A stretch of 64,000 bases of DNA from Tepidisphaeraceae bacterium (lineage in GTDB: Bacteria; Planctomycetota; Phycisphaerae; Tepidisphaerales; Tepidisphaeraceae), in NCBI GenBank assembly GCA_035998445.1, contig DASYHQ010000056.1, positions 20,460 to 84,459 of the forward strand, given 5' to 3'. The position numbers and the translations under genes were made by a program. Below are positions 42,799 through 51,643 of the stretch, piece by piece. Numbering within the stretch: position 1 is the stretch's first letter; the number at the start of each line of letters is the position of its first letter. The notes beneath the pieces are model-generated. The model saw only the letters and a list, made by a program, of their open reading frames with translations, did no database searches and was not told the origin of the DNA.

Positions 42799-45076
42799 GT
42801 GCTGGGTCCTGCTGCTGGGTCTTTCTTGGTAACGAGAAGTAGAACGTCGCCCCTTCGCCGAGCGCGCTCTCGGCCCAGGTGCGGCCACCGTGCCTTTCTA
42901 TTGTACGCCTGACGTTCGCCAAGCCAATTCCGGTTCCTTCGAAGTCCTCCATTCGATGCAACCGCTGGAAGACGCCGAACAGCTTGTCGCGGTAGCGCGG
43001 GTCGAAGCCCGCGCCGTTGTCGCGGACGAGGAAGACGTCTTCGTTGCCTTCAACGCGGTGACCCACCTCGACGATCGCCTCGGGCTTGGGGCGCGTGTAC
43101 TTGACGGCGTTCGACAGCAGGTTGCGCACGGCCGAGCGCAGCATCGTCACGTCGGCGATCACGTTGGGCAGTTCACCGACATGCCAGGTGATCGTCCGGC
43201 TGCCCGCCTCGGCCATCTGCACTTCGCCGATCACCTCGTCCACCAGTCGCCTCATGTCGATCTCCATCGGTCGCAGCGCGGTGCGGCTCATCTGCGAGAA
43301 GGCCAGCAGCCCGTCGACCAGCGTGCCGGCAAAGCGGGCGGAATCGGTGATGGTGCGCAGGTACCTGCGGCTCGTGTCGTCCAGGTTGCTCGTGCGTTTC
43401 TGGAGCAATTCGGAATAGCCGACGATGTGCCGGAACGGCGCCCGCAGGTCGTGCGACACCGAATACGAGAACGCCTCCAACTCACGGTTGGTGCGCTGCA
43501 GTTCACCGGTAAGCGCCGCCAGTTCCTCGGCGCGCTTCAGCACGATGCGGACGATGGCGTCGCGCATCTCGGCAGCCGATTCGATCTCGAACGTCGACCA
43601 TGCCAGCGACTGGTGGCGCACCGTTTCTTTCCACTGGTCGAAGCTGTTGCGCGGCGTGAGGGCCCGCGGCACCTCGGGCGCGGCGGACGCGTCGCTGTCG
43701 GACCCGACCTTGCGCGGGTCGCCGGCCCAATTGACGGTCTGAATGACTTCGGGTCGGAACCACAACACCCACGACGGCCGCGTGCGCGAGATGTTGATCG
43801 CAATCACCCCGCACGCCTTGTCCTCGTACGCCGCTGCCGGTGGGTAAACGGGAGCGATCGACTGCGTCGCAAACACATCTTCGGCAGAGCGCCCCTCGAT
43901 CCACCGCAATAGCCCCGCCACTTGTTCACGCGATGGCGTGGCGCCGACCAGCAGCGTTCGATCGTCGAACACGAGTGCCGCGCCGGTGGCATCGGTGAGC
44001 CCCAGCAGTTGCTGCGGGCTGGCGGCCATGGCCTGCACGAAATCTTCGGCGCCGGCAATGCGCGCCAGCAGCGACGTGCGCAGCGACGCGTAGCGGATGC
44101 GCGCCTGAGCGGCCTCGGCGGCCTCCAGCGCGGCAACCTGCAGCGCCAGCACCTGCGCCACGTAATCGCATGCCGCCCGCACCTCGAACGACAGCGTGAT
44201 CGGCGACGCGTGGTGGCATGCGATGAGCCCCCACAGGTTGCCGTTGCGCAGGATCGACACGCTCATCGACGCGCCGACGCCCATGTTCTTCAGATACTGG
44301 ATGTGCACCGGCGACACGCTGCGCAAAATCGAGTACGACAGGTCGACCGGCTCGGTCTCGCGCGACAGGATCGGCACCGGCTTATAGTGAATGTCCGGGA
44401 TCTGACGGATGCGGCTGGTTGTGTACAGCCGCCGGGCCTGCGCGGGGATGTCGCTGGCGGGAAAGTGCAGGCCGAGGAACGAGGGCATGTGTTCCGCCCG
44501 GCTCTCGGCGATCGTCCGGCCGTTCCAGTTCGCGTCGAAGCGGTAGACCTTTACGCGGTCGTAGCCGGTGAAGCGCCGCACCTCTTCGGCCGCGAACTGC
44601 GTCAGCTCTTCGATGGACGTTGCCGACTCCATGCGCGAGACCGCCTGCCGCACGACCGTGTACAAATCGCGAAACGAGAACGGCCGGGTCATCGCCGCCT
44701 CGAACTCGACGATGACCTGATCGCCCGCGAGCGATGCGATGACGTCGAACGGCAGGTCGAACCCCGGCAACGTGGTGGTGCAGGCGCAGCGCGCTTCCGC
44801 GTTTGATCCGTAAGACGTCGCGACGGCGTCAACCTGTCTCAATGTCGCGTCATCCACGACATCATTTACCGACATGCCGAGAAGGTCAGTCGCCTCTCGG
44901 TTAAAATAGTCGGCGGCATTCTCGCTGATGCGACGAATTCTTCGGTCAGCGTCAACAAGCATAAACATGCCATGAGCTTGAATCTGCTCAGGCACATGGA
45001 TCGGTTCCCGATCGCATTCGGCAAGATTTGCCGGAAGTTGGTCTTCTGCTCGAATGGTCATCGACGAAGGTGACAT
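42767..45076 (-). CDS. bphP: Bacteriophytochrome histidine kinase
   Basis: 769 residues with the PAS-GAF-PHY-HisKA-HATPase order of red/far-red photoreceptors. Cys21 (NLAECDREPIHVPEQIQAHG) is the N-terminal biliverdin-binding cysteine. GAF has FPASDIPAQARRLY (206-218, Asp/Pro of the bilin pocket) and SPVHIQYLKNMGVGASMSV. The PHY tongue motif PRNSF (475-479) and DQWKETVRHQS are present. HisKA His542 lies in SHDLRAPFRH; HATPase has NLLSNAVKYTRP and GTGIGLANVRR. It covalently binds biliverdin, switches with light and phosphorylates the overlapping Rcp1-like regulator. No heme oxygenase gene to make biliverdin is in this window. Confidence 0.97.
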   Translation of the reverse strand: MSPSSMTIRAEDQLPANLAECDREPIHVPEQIQAHGMFMLVDADRRIRRISENAADYFNREATDLLGMSVNDVVDDATLRQVDAVATSYGSNAEARCACTTTLPGFDLPFDVIASLAGDQVIVEFEAAMTRPFSFRDLYTVVRQAVSRMESATSIEELTQFAAEEVRRFTGYDRVKVYRFDANWNGRTIAESRAEHMPSFLGLHFPASDIPAQARRLYTTSRIRQIPDIHYKPVPILSRETEPVDLSYSILRSVSPVHIQYLKNMGVGASMSVSILRNGNLWGLIACHHASPITLSFEVRAACDYVAQVLALQVAALEAAEAAQARIRYASLRTSLLARIAGAEDFVQAMAASPQQLLGLTDATGAALVFDDRTLLVGATPSREQVAGLLRWIEGRSAEDVFATQSIAPVYPPAAAYEDKACGVIAINISRTRPSWVLWFRPEVIQTVNWAGDPRKVGSDSDASAAPEVPRALTPRNSFDQWKETVRHQSLAWSTFEIESAAEMRDAIVRIVLKRAEELAALTGELQRTNRELEAFSYSVSHDLRAPFRHIVGYSELLQKRTSNLDDTSRRYLRTITDSARFAGTLVDGLLAFSQMSRTALRPMEIDMRRLVDEVIGEVQMAEAGSRTITWHVGELPNVIADVTMLRSAVRNLLSNAVKYTRPKPEAIVEVGHRVEGNEDVFLVRDNGAGFDPRYRDKLFGVFQRLHRMEDFEGTGIGLANVRRTIERHGGRTWAESALGEGATFYFSLPRKTQQQDPAHGRSETDTAR

Positions 45077-45325
45077 CGCTTATGTTCCGGCGAAGTTTAC
45101 CGAGTTCAGCAAAACGGGGGAACCACTGAAAAAGAGCGGGATTTCACTGATTTCGACCCAGGCCAACCAAATATAAGAGGCATTGGCCGCTCGCGAGTTT
45201 CTATCGTAAATCATATGCATGCAACGTGTGTCGACGTCCAATCTTGCTCAGTTAGGCGCGGCCATTTCTGGCACCGAATTCGCTCTACTGATCAAGGTGG
45301 AACACATGGTGGGATACAACGAGAA
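45077..45325. other. Intergenic region upstream of the phytochrome gene
   Basis: No gene is supported; a 60-residue plus-strand frame at 45219 has no family look and overlaps the terminator. Mildly AT-rich around 45160-45230, where the phytochrome promoter probably lies; no specific boxes assigned. Confidence 0.5.
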
Positions 45326-45356
45326 CGGGTGCGGCGAACTGACATTCGCCGCACCC
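45326..45356 (-). terminator. Terminator of the beta-helix protein gene
   Basis: Stem CGGGTGCGGCGAA / TTCGCCGCACCCG with a 5-base loop, 47 bases past the stop on the minus strand, followed by TTCTCGTTGTAT. The CGAGAACGGGTGCGG block is identical in the terminator at 58556. Confidence 0.75.
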
Positions 45357-45402
45357 GCGGAAAGACTTAGGATGTTGAAACGGAGGAAACGGAATCAGTG
45401 AA

Positions 45403-48400
45403 TTATGCCTTCGGAATCGTCACGTTGCCGGCAGTGGCAGTCTTATCGACGCCAAGCGAGTCGAAGATTGAGGTGCCGCTGTAGCACTTGACGCCCTTCC
45501 AGTGGTACCAGGCGACGTTGCTGTCATTGTCGAACACGTTGAAGTCCGCAGTGACGTTCATGGTCCGGAACGAATTCGTGGTGAAGTTCGGATCGGCATT
45601 GGCGATCGTCGAGTTCTGGAAGCGATTCGACTCGATCTTGATGTTCTGGATGGTGTACGGACGGTTCGCCATGTTTCGCAGTTCGAAACGATTGCCCGGC
45701 CCGAAGTAGTTGCCGCGGACCGTGATGTCCGTGCTCTCGGCGACGGTCAGGCCCGAGGCCACGTTCCCGTAGAAGCTGGCGCCTTGGACGCGGCCGGGAC
45801 CGCCGTTGATTTCGATCAGCATGCCGGGACCCTGCTGATTGCTGTTGACGCCGATGTTGTCGTGGAAGAACCCGCCACTGATGACGAAGTCCTTGTTGTG
45901 CACGTCGAGCCAGAAGCCGGGGCCCTTGTTGTTGTACGAGTTCATGTTCAACACGTAGAGGCCTTCGGTGCGCGTCATCTTGCCGCCGCCCGATTCCCAC
46001 GTGGCGCGGAACCCACGAGTGTTGTTGCCGTGAATCGTGTTGTCCACCAGCAGGCCGTTCACGGCCTGACCGGTCAGGCCCGTGTGACCGTTGTTGGTCA
46101 TCACGTTGTTCTGAATCAGCACGTCGGTGCCGTAGATACCGAGCGCCACGGCGTTCATCATTTCGAACTTCGAGTTCTTCACGACCCAGCCGTCGGTCGT
46201 GCGCACCACCGGCTGCTGCGGGAAGTTGGCCGCGTGGCGGAAGTTCAGCCCGTCCACCGTGATGTACGCGGCGGTCGTCGTCGCCATCAGCGTCTGACGG
46301 GTTGACCCCAGCACGGTCTTCGAGCGGGCGTCGGCGTTGTCCGGCAGCCACACGTGGACCTTGTTGGCGTTCCAATCGACGTAGAACTCGCCAGCGCTGA
46401 GGGCCGACCAGCTGTGCACGTGCGTCAGCATCTTGTTGTTGTAGATGAACTGCTCGGCGTGGCCCGTTTCGGGCACGCTGCCGTGAACGCGGGTGCCGTT
46501 CGTGAAGAAGTCCTTGTCCCAGTCGGCGCTGTAGATATGGCTGGACCCGACGCGGCTCCAGCCGCTCATGACGTCGGCCCCGTCGATGAAGACGGTGCCC
46601 GGCTGCTGCGCCTTGAAGGTGATCGGCGCGGTCTCGGTGCCGCTCGTCTTCAACGTGACCGACTCGCGGTAGGTGCCGGGCAGGATGACGATGGTGTCGC
46701 CCGGACCTGCGAGGCTCGCGGCGTGGTTGATCGTGCGGAACGCGCTCGACGTGCTGCCGCCGCTGTTGCTGTTGTTGCCGCTCGTGCTCACGTAGAAGGT
46801 CTGGTCGACCGTCGGGTTCTTGATGGTGACGGTGATCGACGTCGACTTCTGCGCGCCGTCGTTGTCGGTGGCGCGGGCGGTCAGTGTGTACTTGCCGGCG
46901 GCGACGTTCAACCAGGCGACGCTGTGGGGCGCCTCGGTCGTGCTGTCGATCGGCGTGCCGTTGGCGAAGAACTCGACCTTGCTCACCTTGCCGTCCGTGT
47001 CGCTGGCAGCGGCGCGGATCACGTAGTGTCCGGGGTAGGCCTGCTCGGCGTGGTCGACCGGGTTGATGAACGACACGTTCGGCGCCACGTTGCCGTTGCT
47101 GGGCGATTGCGCCGGGATGTTGGGGTTGGTCGTGGTCGGCGGCTGGGTGGTCGTTGGGACGGTCTGGTTGACGACGTTGAACGTCAGCGTCTTGGACGTC
47201 GACGTGCCGGTGCCGCTCGTGTTGGCGTAGGCGGTCGCCTTGACCGTGTGCTTGCCGAGCGACGGCGCGGTCGACCAGTAGTCGTTGCCGCTGTCACCGG
47301 ACAGCGTGAAGGGCGCGCCGACCTCCAGGCGATAATTGGAGTTCGAGTCGTAGCCGAAGCGCACGCTCTTGGTGGCGCCGTTGGCGTTGGCCATGATGTT
47401 GATCGACTTGCCGTTGGCCAACGTGCGCACGTTGATCGTGTCGCCGTCCCTGATCTCACCGATGATCTTGTTGGTCGTCGGGTCGATCAGCGAGAAGCTG
47501 TTGATCGTGGGCGTGCTGGTGCTGGGAGTCGTGGTCCCACCGCTGACGGCCGAGTTGATCACGTTGATCGCGAACGTCTTGGTCGACGACGCGGTGCCCG
47601 TTGCGCTCGGTCCGGCATAGCCGGTCACCTTGACGGTGTGGGACCCGACCGAGGGCTTCCAGGACCAGTAGTCGGCATATCCACCGTCACCGGCGATGGT
47701 GAACGGCGCGTAGTTCTCGGTTTGGTAGCTGCTGTTGCCGTCGACGCCGAACCGCACGCTCTTCGTGTATCCGTTGCCGTCGGCGCGCACGCTGATGCCA
47801 CCGGAGTACTTCGAGAGGTCGATCGTCATGCCGTTGGTGAAGTTGCCGATCACCTTGTCGGTACGGGCGTCGATCAGCAGGACGTTGTTGATCGCGGGGC
47901 TGTTCGAGGACGTGAACTGCCCCAGGTCGCCGGGGAGCGACGGGTTCCACGTCGGCATCTCGACCTGCTGCTCGCCGGTCGCGGGATTGATCGTGGGCTT
48001 GGTGCCGGTGCCGGTGCCGGTGCCGGTGCCGTTGAGGTTGAGGTTGAGGTTGAGGGACTTCACCGTGACGTTGCCCGGCAGGTCCAGGGCGGTCGGCGGG
48101 GAGAGCACGGCGTTGGTGCCCGAGCGGTTGATCGTGTTGTTGCCGTGGCCATCGACGACCATGTCGCCGGGGGCGACCGTGATGTTGTCGTTCCCGTCAC
48201 CACCGTACACCAGGTCGGTGCCGCTACCGGTGACGATCGTGTCGTCGCCAGCGCCACCGTAGATCGTGGCGCCGATCTCGATCTTGGAGCTGACCGTGAT
48301 CGTGTCGTTGAGCAAACCCCCACGGATCTGGATGCGCTTCACCTCAGCGAGCGCCACCCGCTGGAGCACCTTTTGACCTTCGGTCACCTGGATGCGCGAG

Positions 48401-48558
48401 CCATCCTCGGAGAGCGAGAGGTTGATTCGGTTGCTCGCCTGAGCTTCACCGGTGACGGCCAACACCCCGTCCTGCAGGACGGAGGTCGACATCAGGCGGC
48501 GATCCTCAAGGGTTTCGATTTTCGTCCGTGCCGTCTTGTTCTTTTTATTGTACGTCAT
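45403..48558 (-). CDS. Giant exported protein: RTX-like, two Ig-like, bacterial Ig and right-handed beta-helix domains
   Basis: 1051 residues. The start MTYNKKNKTARTKIETLEDR, then RLMS is the planctomycete surface-protein motif. Residues ~95-135 have RTX-type calcium-binding nonapeptides (YGGAGDDTIVTGSGTDLVYG, GGDGNDNIT). Next come an NLNLNLN then GTGTGTGTGT spacer and two similar ~130-residue Ig-like units (FTNGMTIDL...TKSVRFGVDGNSSYQ; RDGDTINV...TKSVRFGYDSNSNY). A bacterial Ig unit (~500-600, VEFFANGTPIDSTTEAPHSV) follows. The C-terminus (~605-1010) is a pectate-lyase-like beta-helix with GTYRESVTL, VLIQNNVMTNNG and TGLTGQAVNGLLVDNTI. Likely a surface polysaccharide-binding or lyase protein. 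Confidence 0.9.
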   Translation of the reverse strand: MTYNKKNKTARTKIETLEDRRLMSTSVLQDGVLAVTGEAQASNRINLSLSEDGSRIQVTEGQKVLQRVALAEVKRIQIRGGLLNDTITVSSKIEIGATIYGGAGDDTIVTGSGTDLVYGGDGNDNITVAPGDMVVDGHGNNTINRSGTNAVLSPPTALDLPGNVTVKSLNLNLNLNGTGTGTGTGTKPTINPATGEQQVEMPTWNPSLPGDLGQFTSSNSPAINNVLLIDARTDKVIGNFTNGMTIDLSKYSGGISVRADGNGYTKSVRFGVDGNSSYQTENYAPFTIAGDGGYADYWSWKPSVGSHTVKVTGYAGPSATGTASSTKTFAINVINSAVSGGTTTPSTSTPTINSFSLIDPTTNKIIGEIRDGDTINVRTLANGKSINIMANANGATKSVRFGYDSNSNYRLEVGAPFTLSGDSGNDYWSTAPSLGKHTVKATAYANTSGTGTSTSKTLTFNVVNQTVPTTTQPPTTTNPNIPAQSPSNGNVAPNVSFINPVDHAEQAYPGHYVIRAAASDTDGKVSKVEFFANGTPIDSTTEAPHSVAWLNVAAGKYTLTARATDNDGAQKSTSITVTIKNPTVDQTFYVSTSGNNSNSGGSTSSAFRTINHAASLAGPGDTIVILPGTYRESVTLKTSGTETAPITFKAQQPGTVFIDGADVMSGWSRVGSSHIYSADWDKDFFTNGTRVHGSVPETGHAEQFIYNNKMLTHVHSWSALSAGEFYVDWNANKVHVWLPDNADARSKTVLGSTRQTLMATTTAAYITVDGLNFRHAANFPQQPVVRTTDGWVVKNSKFEMMNAVALGIYGTDVLIQNNVMTNNGHTGLTGQAVNGLLVDNTIHGNNTRGFRATWESGGGKMTRTEGLYVLNMNSYNNKGPGFWLDVHNKDFVISGGFFHDNIGVNSNQQGPGMLIEINGGPGRVQGASFYGNVASGLTVAESTDITVRGNYFGPGNRFELRNMANRPYTIQNIKIESNRFQNSTIANADPNFTTNSFRTMNVTADFNVFDNDSNVAWYHWKGVKCYSGTSIFDSLGVDKTATAGNVTIPKA
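48001..48054. repeat. In-frame hexanucleotide microsatellite in the beta-helix protein gene
   Basis: Five GGTGCC units followed by four GTTGAG units on the plus strand, read on the minus strand as the alternating NL and GT dipeptides. Unit length 6 keeps the frame when copies are gained or lost. Confidence 0.9.
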
Positions 48559-49069
48559 GGTGAACTCATCGACTGGCGGCCGACGCTATTTGGGTGCTAT
48601 TTCCAGTACTGGAAAACTATTTTCGCGCTACCACTCCATTTGCAATCCAACCAGCCCGCAGGATCCGTCCGGCTTCACGCCCGATAATGGGCGCGGTATC
48701 ACTGCTGACGGTCGGGGGACCATCCACGGTGCGTGTCGCGTTGCGTCACGCACTTCGAGCGATCTGGTTTTAAAAGGGACCGGGCGACGACGCCGTCAAT
48801 GCTGACGGTATTAGACGAAACCCACTGCGGTCCAAACTTCCCTAAGTGACGCAGGCGAGACCTGCGTTACCAGCCCGAGTTGCCGAACAGCCCGTTCGTG
48901 CAACCCCATATTCGATGGCAATGAAATAAGCCATCGAACAGGACCGTACAAGTCAGATATGCCGGATAAATAACATTTTTTTCCCGATGTGACGCGCCTG
49001 CCTGACGATCAGGCAACATTCAGCGACACATCGGAAATATCGAGGGAAAATGTGCGGTGGATCAAACCG
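48559..49069. other. Intergenic region, AT-richer, no supported gene
   Basis: Separates the exopolysaccharide cluster from the beta-helix gene. It holds a small hairpin at 48846-48871 (GACGCAGGCGAGACCTGCGTT), which looks like another short palindromic element, and a tract TAACATTTTTTTCCCGATGTG near 48970. No open frame looks protein-like. Confidence 0.6.
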
Positions 49070-50254
49070 TTATGCCGATTGACGGCTCGCGGAATAGGCA
49101 ATCGCGCGGGCGTATACGTCCAACAGCAAATGCAGGTTCTGCTCGGCGCTGTAGCAGGTCTCAAACTCGCGGCGAACCACGTCGCGCATTGAGGCCAATC
49201 GTTGGGGCGCATCCAGAAGGTCGTTGACCTTCGCCACCAGATCGGTTGCGTCGCCCGGGCGGAAGCGCAGTCCCGTGCGGCCGTCGTCCACCACCTCGGC
49301 AATCGCGCCAATGTCGGCAGCGACGACCGGCGTGCCCTTGGCGTACGCCTCAATCGCCACGCGGCCGAACGTCTCGTACCACTCGGATGGGAAGACGAGC
49401 ACCGTCGCCCGCCCGATCAGGTCGTACGTCTCGGCCAACGGTTTCGATCCCAGCGCCTCGACGTTCAACCCACGCTCGCGCGCCGCCTGCACCAAGGGCA
49501 GCAGCGGTCCGTCGCCCACCACCTTCAATGGCAGTCGAGCCCCCAGCGTCTCCCAGGCCTTCAGAATCGTGTGAACGCCCTTCTCGGGCGAGAGCCGCGT
49601 GACGAAGATCGCGTAGTTTCCGTCGCCGGTGCCCATGCCGGGGTCCGGGTAGACGAAGTTCGGCTTGACGACGATGCGTTCGCCGGGAAAGCCACCTTGG
49701 ATGTACTTCTGCCGCCCGAACTCGGTCAGACTGTAGAAAAGGTCGACCTGGTCGTGCCACGTGTCGGCGAACCGGTGGGCGGCCGTCATCGCGGCGACGA
49801 CGGCGCTGCCGGCGCGGCTGTCACGGTAACACTTGTGCAGCACCCCCGGCCACGCCACGGTGCGCCCGAGGCAGTCCTCGCACACGTGTCCATCTCGGAA
49901 GAACAGCGCGTTGACGCACATCAACCGGAAGTTCCGCAGCGACTGCACCACCGCCACCCCGCTCGCCTTGGCGGCGTAGTAGCCGGCCGGGGAGATCAGC
50001 GGGAACGTGTTGGTGAAGTGCGCGACGTCCGGGCGGTGCTGGCGACACAGTTCGGTGATCGCGCGGTACGACGTGCTGTTCCAGAACGTCTTGCCCGCCA
50101 CGCGGATCGTGCCGAGCTGCTTCACCTCGTCGTTGTGGACGCGGTACTCGATCACCTCCACACCGTTGGCGCGCAGCATCGCCACCTCAGCGGCGAAGCT
50201 CTGGTCCTCGCCGCCCTTCTGCTGGTAATGGTTGTGGAGGCAGAGGACCTTCAT
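49070..50254 (-). CDS. GT4 glycosyltransferase of the exopolysaccharide cluster
   Basis: 394 residues, start MKVLCLHNHYQQKGGEDQSF overlapping the upstream ligase-like gene by 4 bases (coupled translation). GT-B fold: N-domain with HFTNTFPLISPAGYYAAKAS, a middle CVNALFFRDGHVCEDCLGRTV insertion with Cys residues seen in a subgroup of GT4 enzymes, and C-domain NYAIFVTRLSPEKGVHTILKAWE followed by the E-x7-E donor motif in SEWYETFGRVAIEAYAKG. It adds a sugar to a lipid-linked repeat unit. Last gene of the cluster. Confidence 0.92.
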   Translation of the reverse strand: MKVLCLHNHYQQKGGEDQSFAAEVAMLRANGVEVIEYRVHNDEVKQLGTIRVAGKTFWNSTSYRAITELCRQHRPDVAHFTNTFPLISPAGYYAAKASGVAVVQSLRNFRLMCVNALFFRDGHVCEDCLGRTVAWPGVLHKCYRDSRAGSAVVAAMTAAHRFADTWHDQVDLFYSLTEFGRQKYIQGGFPGERIVVKPNFVYPDPGMGTGDGNYAIFVTRLSPEKGVHTILKAWETLGARLPLKVVGDGPLLPLVQAARERGLNVEALGSKPLAETYDLIGRATVLVFPSEWYETFGRVAIEAYAKGTPVVAADIGAIAEVVDDGRTGLRFRPGDATDLVAKVNDLLDAPQRLASMRDVVRREFETCYSAEQNLHLLLDVYARAIAYSASRQSA

Positions 50255-51618
50255 ACGATGGTGTCGGGAATGGCGCCTGGCGCGTTGCGGTAGGTCCAGA
50301 CCGCCGCCATACCGGTGCCGAAGATCGTCCAGAACCACGCCGACGCCATCGGGCCTTCCAGCACCACGTCAAAGCCAGCGTTGACCGTGATGGCCGCCCA
50401 GAAGATGCCGAGGAACATCAGCAGTCGGTACCACGTCCGCCTGCGCCTGCGGTAGGCGTCGATCGCGCACGTCGCCATGCCCGTTGCCCACGTGAGGTTC
50501 AGCAGCACGTGCATGATGAATCCGGGCACGCCGGCGCGAGCCAACATGGTGATGTGGCTGTTGTGCGGGCTGCGCAGCGCAGAGTCGGAGGCGATCTGGT
50601 ACCCGTCGTCGTCGGCGAGGTTGACGCCGAAGCCCTTGCCGGTCCAGAAGTACGGTCCGTAAACCGTGTAGTCGATGATGTCGCCCCACCAGTTCAGGCG
50701 CCATTCCTTCGTGTTGTCGTAGCGCGACTCGCCGCTGGTGCCGAACACGCTCGTCGCCGCGGCCGTCAACCGATCTAACGATACCTCGCGGTTGCCCAGC
50801 ATGATCGTGGCGCCACTGACGGCGAAGATCGAGAGCGGGATGAAGATGAACATCACCGTCTTCAGTACCGCGCCGGTCACGCCCCGCACCATGATGGCTG
50901 AGCACAACTGCAGCATGCACGCGATCTGTCCCGCGCGGTTGCCGAGCAGGAAGACCACGACGAACGCCGGCGCGAACAGTTGCGCCGTCAACTTGAACGA
51001 CGGGATCGGCGCGATCCACAGGAACGCGCCGATCGCGCCGATGTGCACCAGCGTCTCGCCCGCCTTCAACTCGATGAATCCGATGCCGCTGATGAACGGT
51101 GGGAACCCGATCAGCGTGTGGTAGGCGTACGCCAGCGGCAGCACGCAGACCGCGATGCGCCCGAACGAGCGATACCGCGTGACCAACGTCACGATTCTCG
51201 CCGGCCGCGACGCTAGGATCGCGCCGAGCGTGAGTCCCCAGATCCCGTAGCCCCATTGGGCCGCATCGCGCGCCGCCAGGAAGCCGTACTGCTCCAGGTA
51301 CGGCAGCGTCTGCGCCGCGCCCCACAGCAGGTACGGCAGCAGGATGACGGCAGGGAACAGCGTGAAGATCCGCTTGACGCCCACCGGGCAGAAGATCACG
51401 ACGCCGAGGCTCAGGACCAGCGACAGTTCGCTCAGGCCCATGTACGCGAACCCGCGCCCCATCAGGGCGAGCATCATCAACACGAAGCAGTGGAACTTCA
51501 GGTAGACGTCGGCGACCGACGTGGCGCCCAGTTGCGGCAGCAGGTCAGCGCGCGACGGCGCATACTCGACCGACCGGTGCGCGGCGGCGGCGGCGGCGAC
51601 GGGGTGGGCACGGCTCAT
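50251..51618 (-). CDS. O-antigen-ligase/Wzy-like polysaccharide polymerase
   Basis: 455 residues with about eleven membrane spans. The large periplasmic loop (~300-375) carries SPHNSHITMLARAGVPG, the RxxHN(S/x)xL-type motif of Wzy_C/O-antigen ligases, preceded by WTGKGFGVNLADDDGYQIAS. It joins lipid-linked repeat units into a polymer or ligates them to an acceptor. Overlaps the following glycosyltransferase by 4 bases. Function within the Wzx/Wzy scheme is supported by the flippase at 56693. Confidence 0.87.
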   Translation of the reverse strand: MSRAHPVAAAAAAHRSVEYAPSRADLLPQLGATSVADVYLKFHCFVLMMLALMGRGFAYMGLSELSLVLSLGVVIFCPVGVKRIFTLFPAVILLPYLLWGAAQTLPYLEQYGFLAARDAAQWGYGIWGLTLGAILASRPARIVTLVTRYRSFGRIAVCVLPLAYAYHTLIGFPPFISGIGFIELKAGETLVHIGAIGAFLWIAPIPSFKLTAQLFAPAFVVVFLLGNRAGQIACMLQLCSAIMVRGVTGAVLKTVMFIFIPLSIFAVSGATIMLGNREVSLDRLTAAATSVFGTSGESRYDNTKEWRLNWWGDIIDYTVYGPYFWTGKGFGVNLADDDGYQIASDSALRSPHNSHITMLARAGVPGFIMHVLLNLTWATGMATCAIDAYRRRRRTWYRLLMFLGIFWAAITVNAGFDVVLEGPMASAWFWTIFGTGMAAVWTYRNAPGAIPDTIV

Positions 51619-51643
51619 GACAACGGTTCCTTCCAGGGACGCT

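Noticed and set aside
45219..45401. 60-codon plus-strand frame near 45.3 kb
   Set aside because: It spans the terminator of the neighbouring gene, lacks a ribosome site and shows no protein pattern.
46354..48687. 777-codon plus-strand frame opposite the beta-helix protein
   Set aside because: Arg/Gly/Val-rich antisense translation; the minus frame has start motif, repeats and beta-helix.
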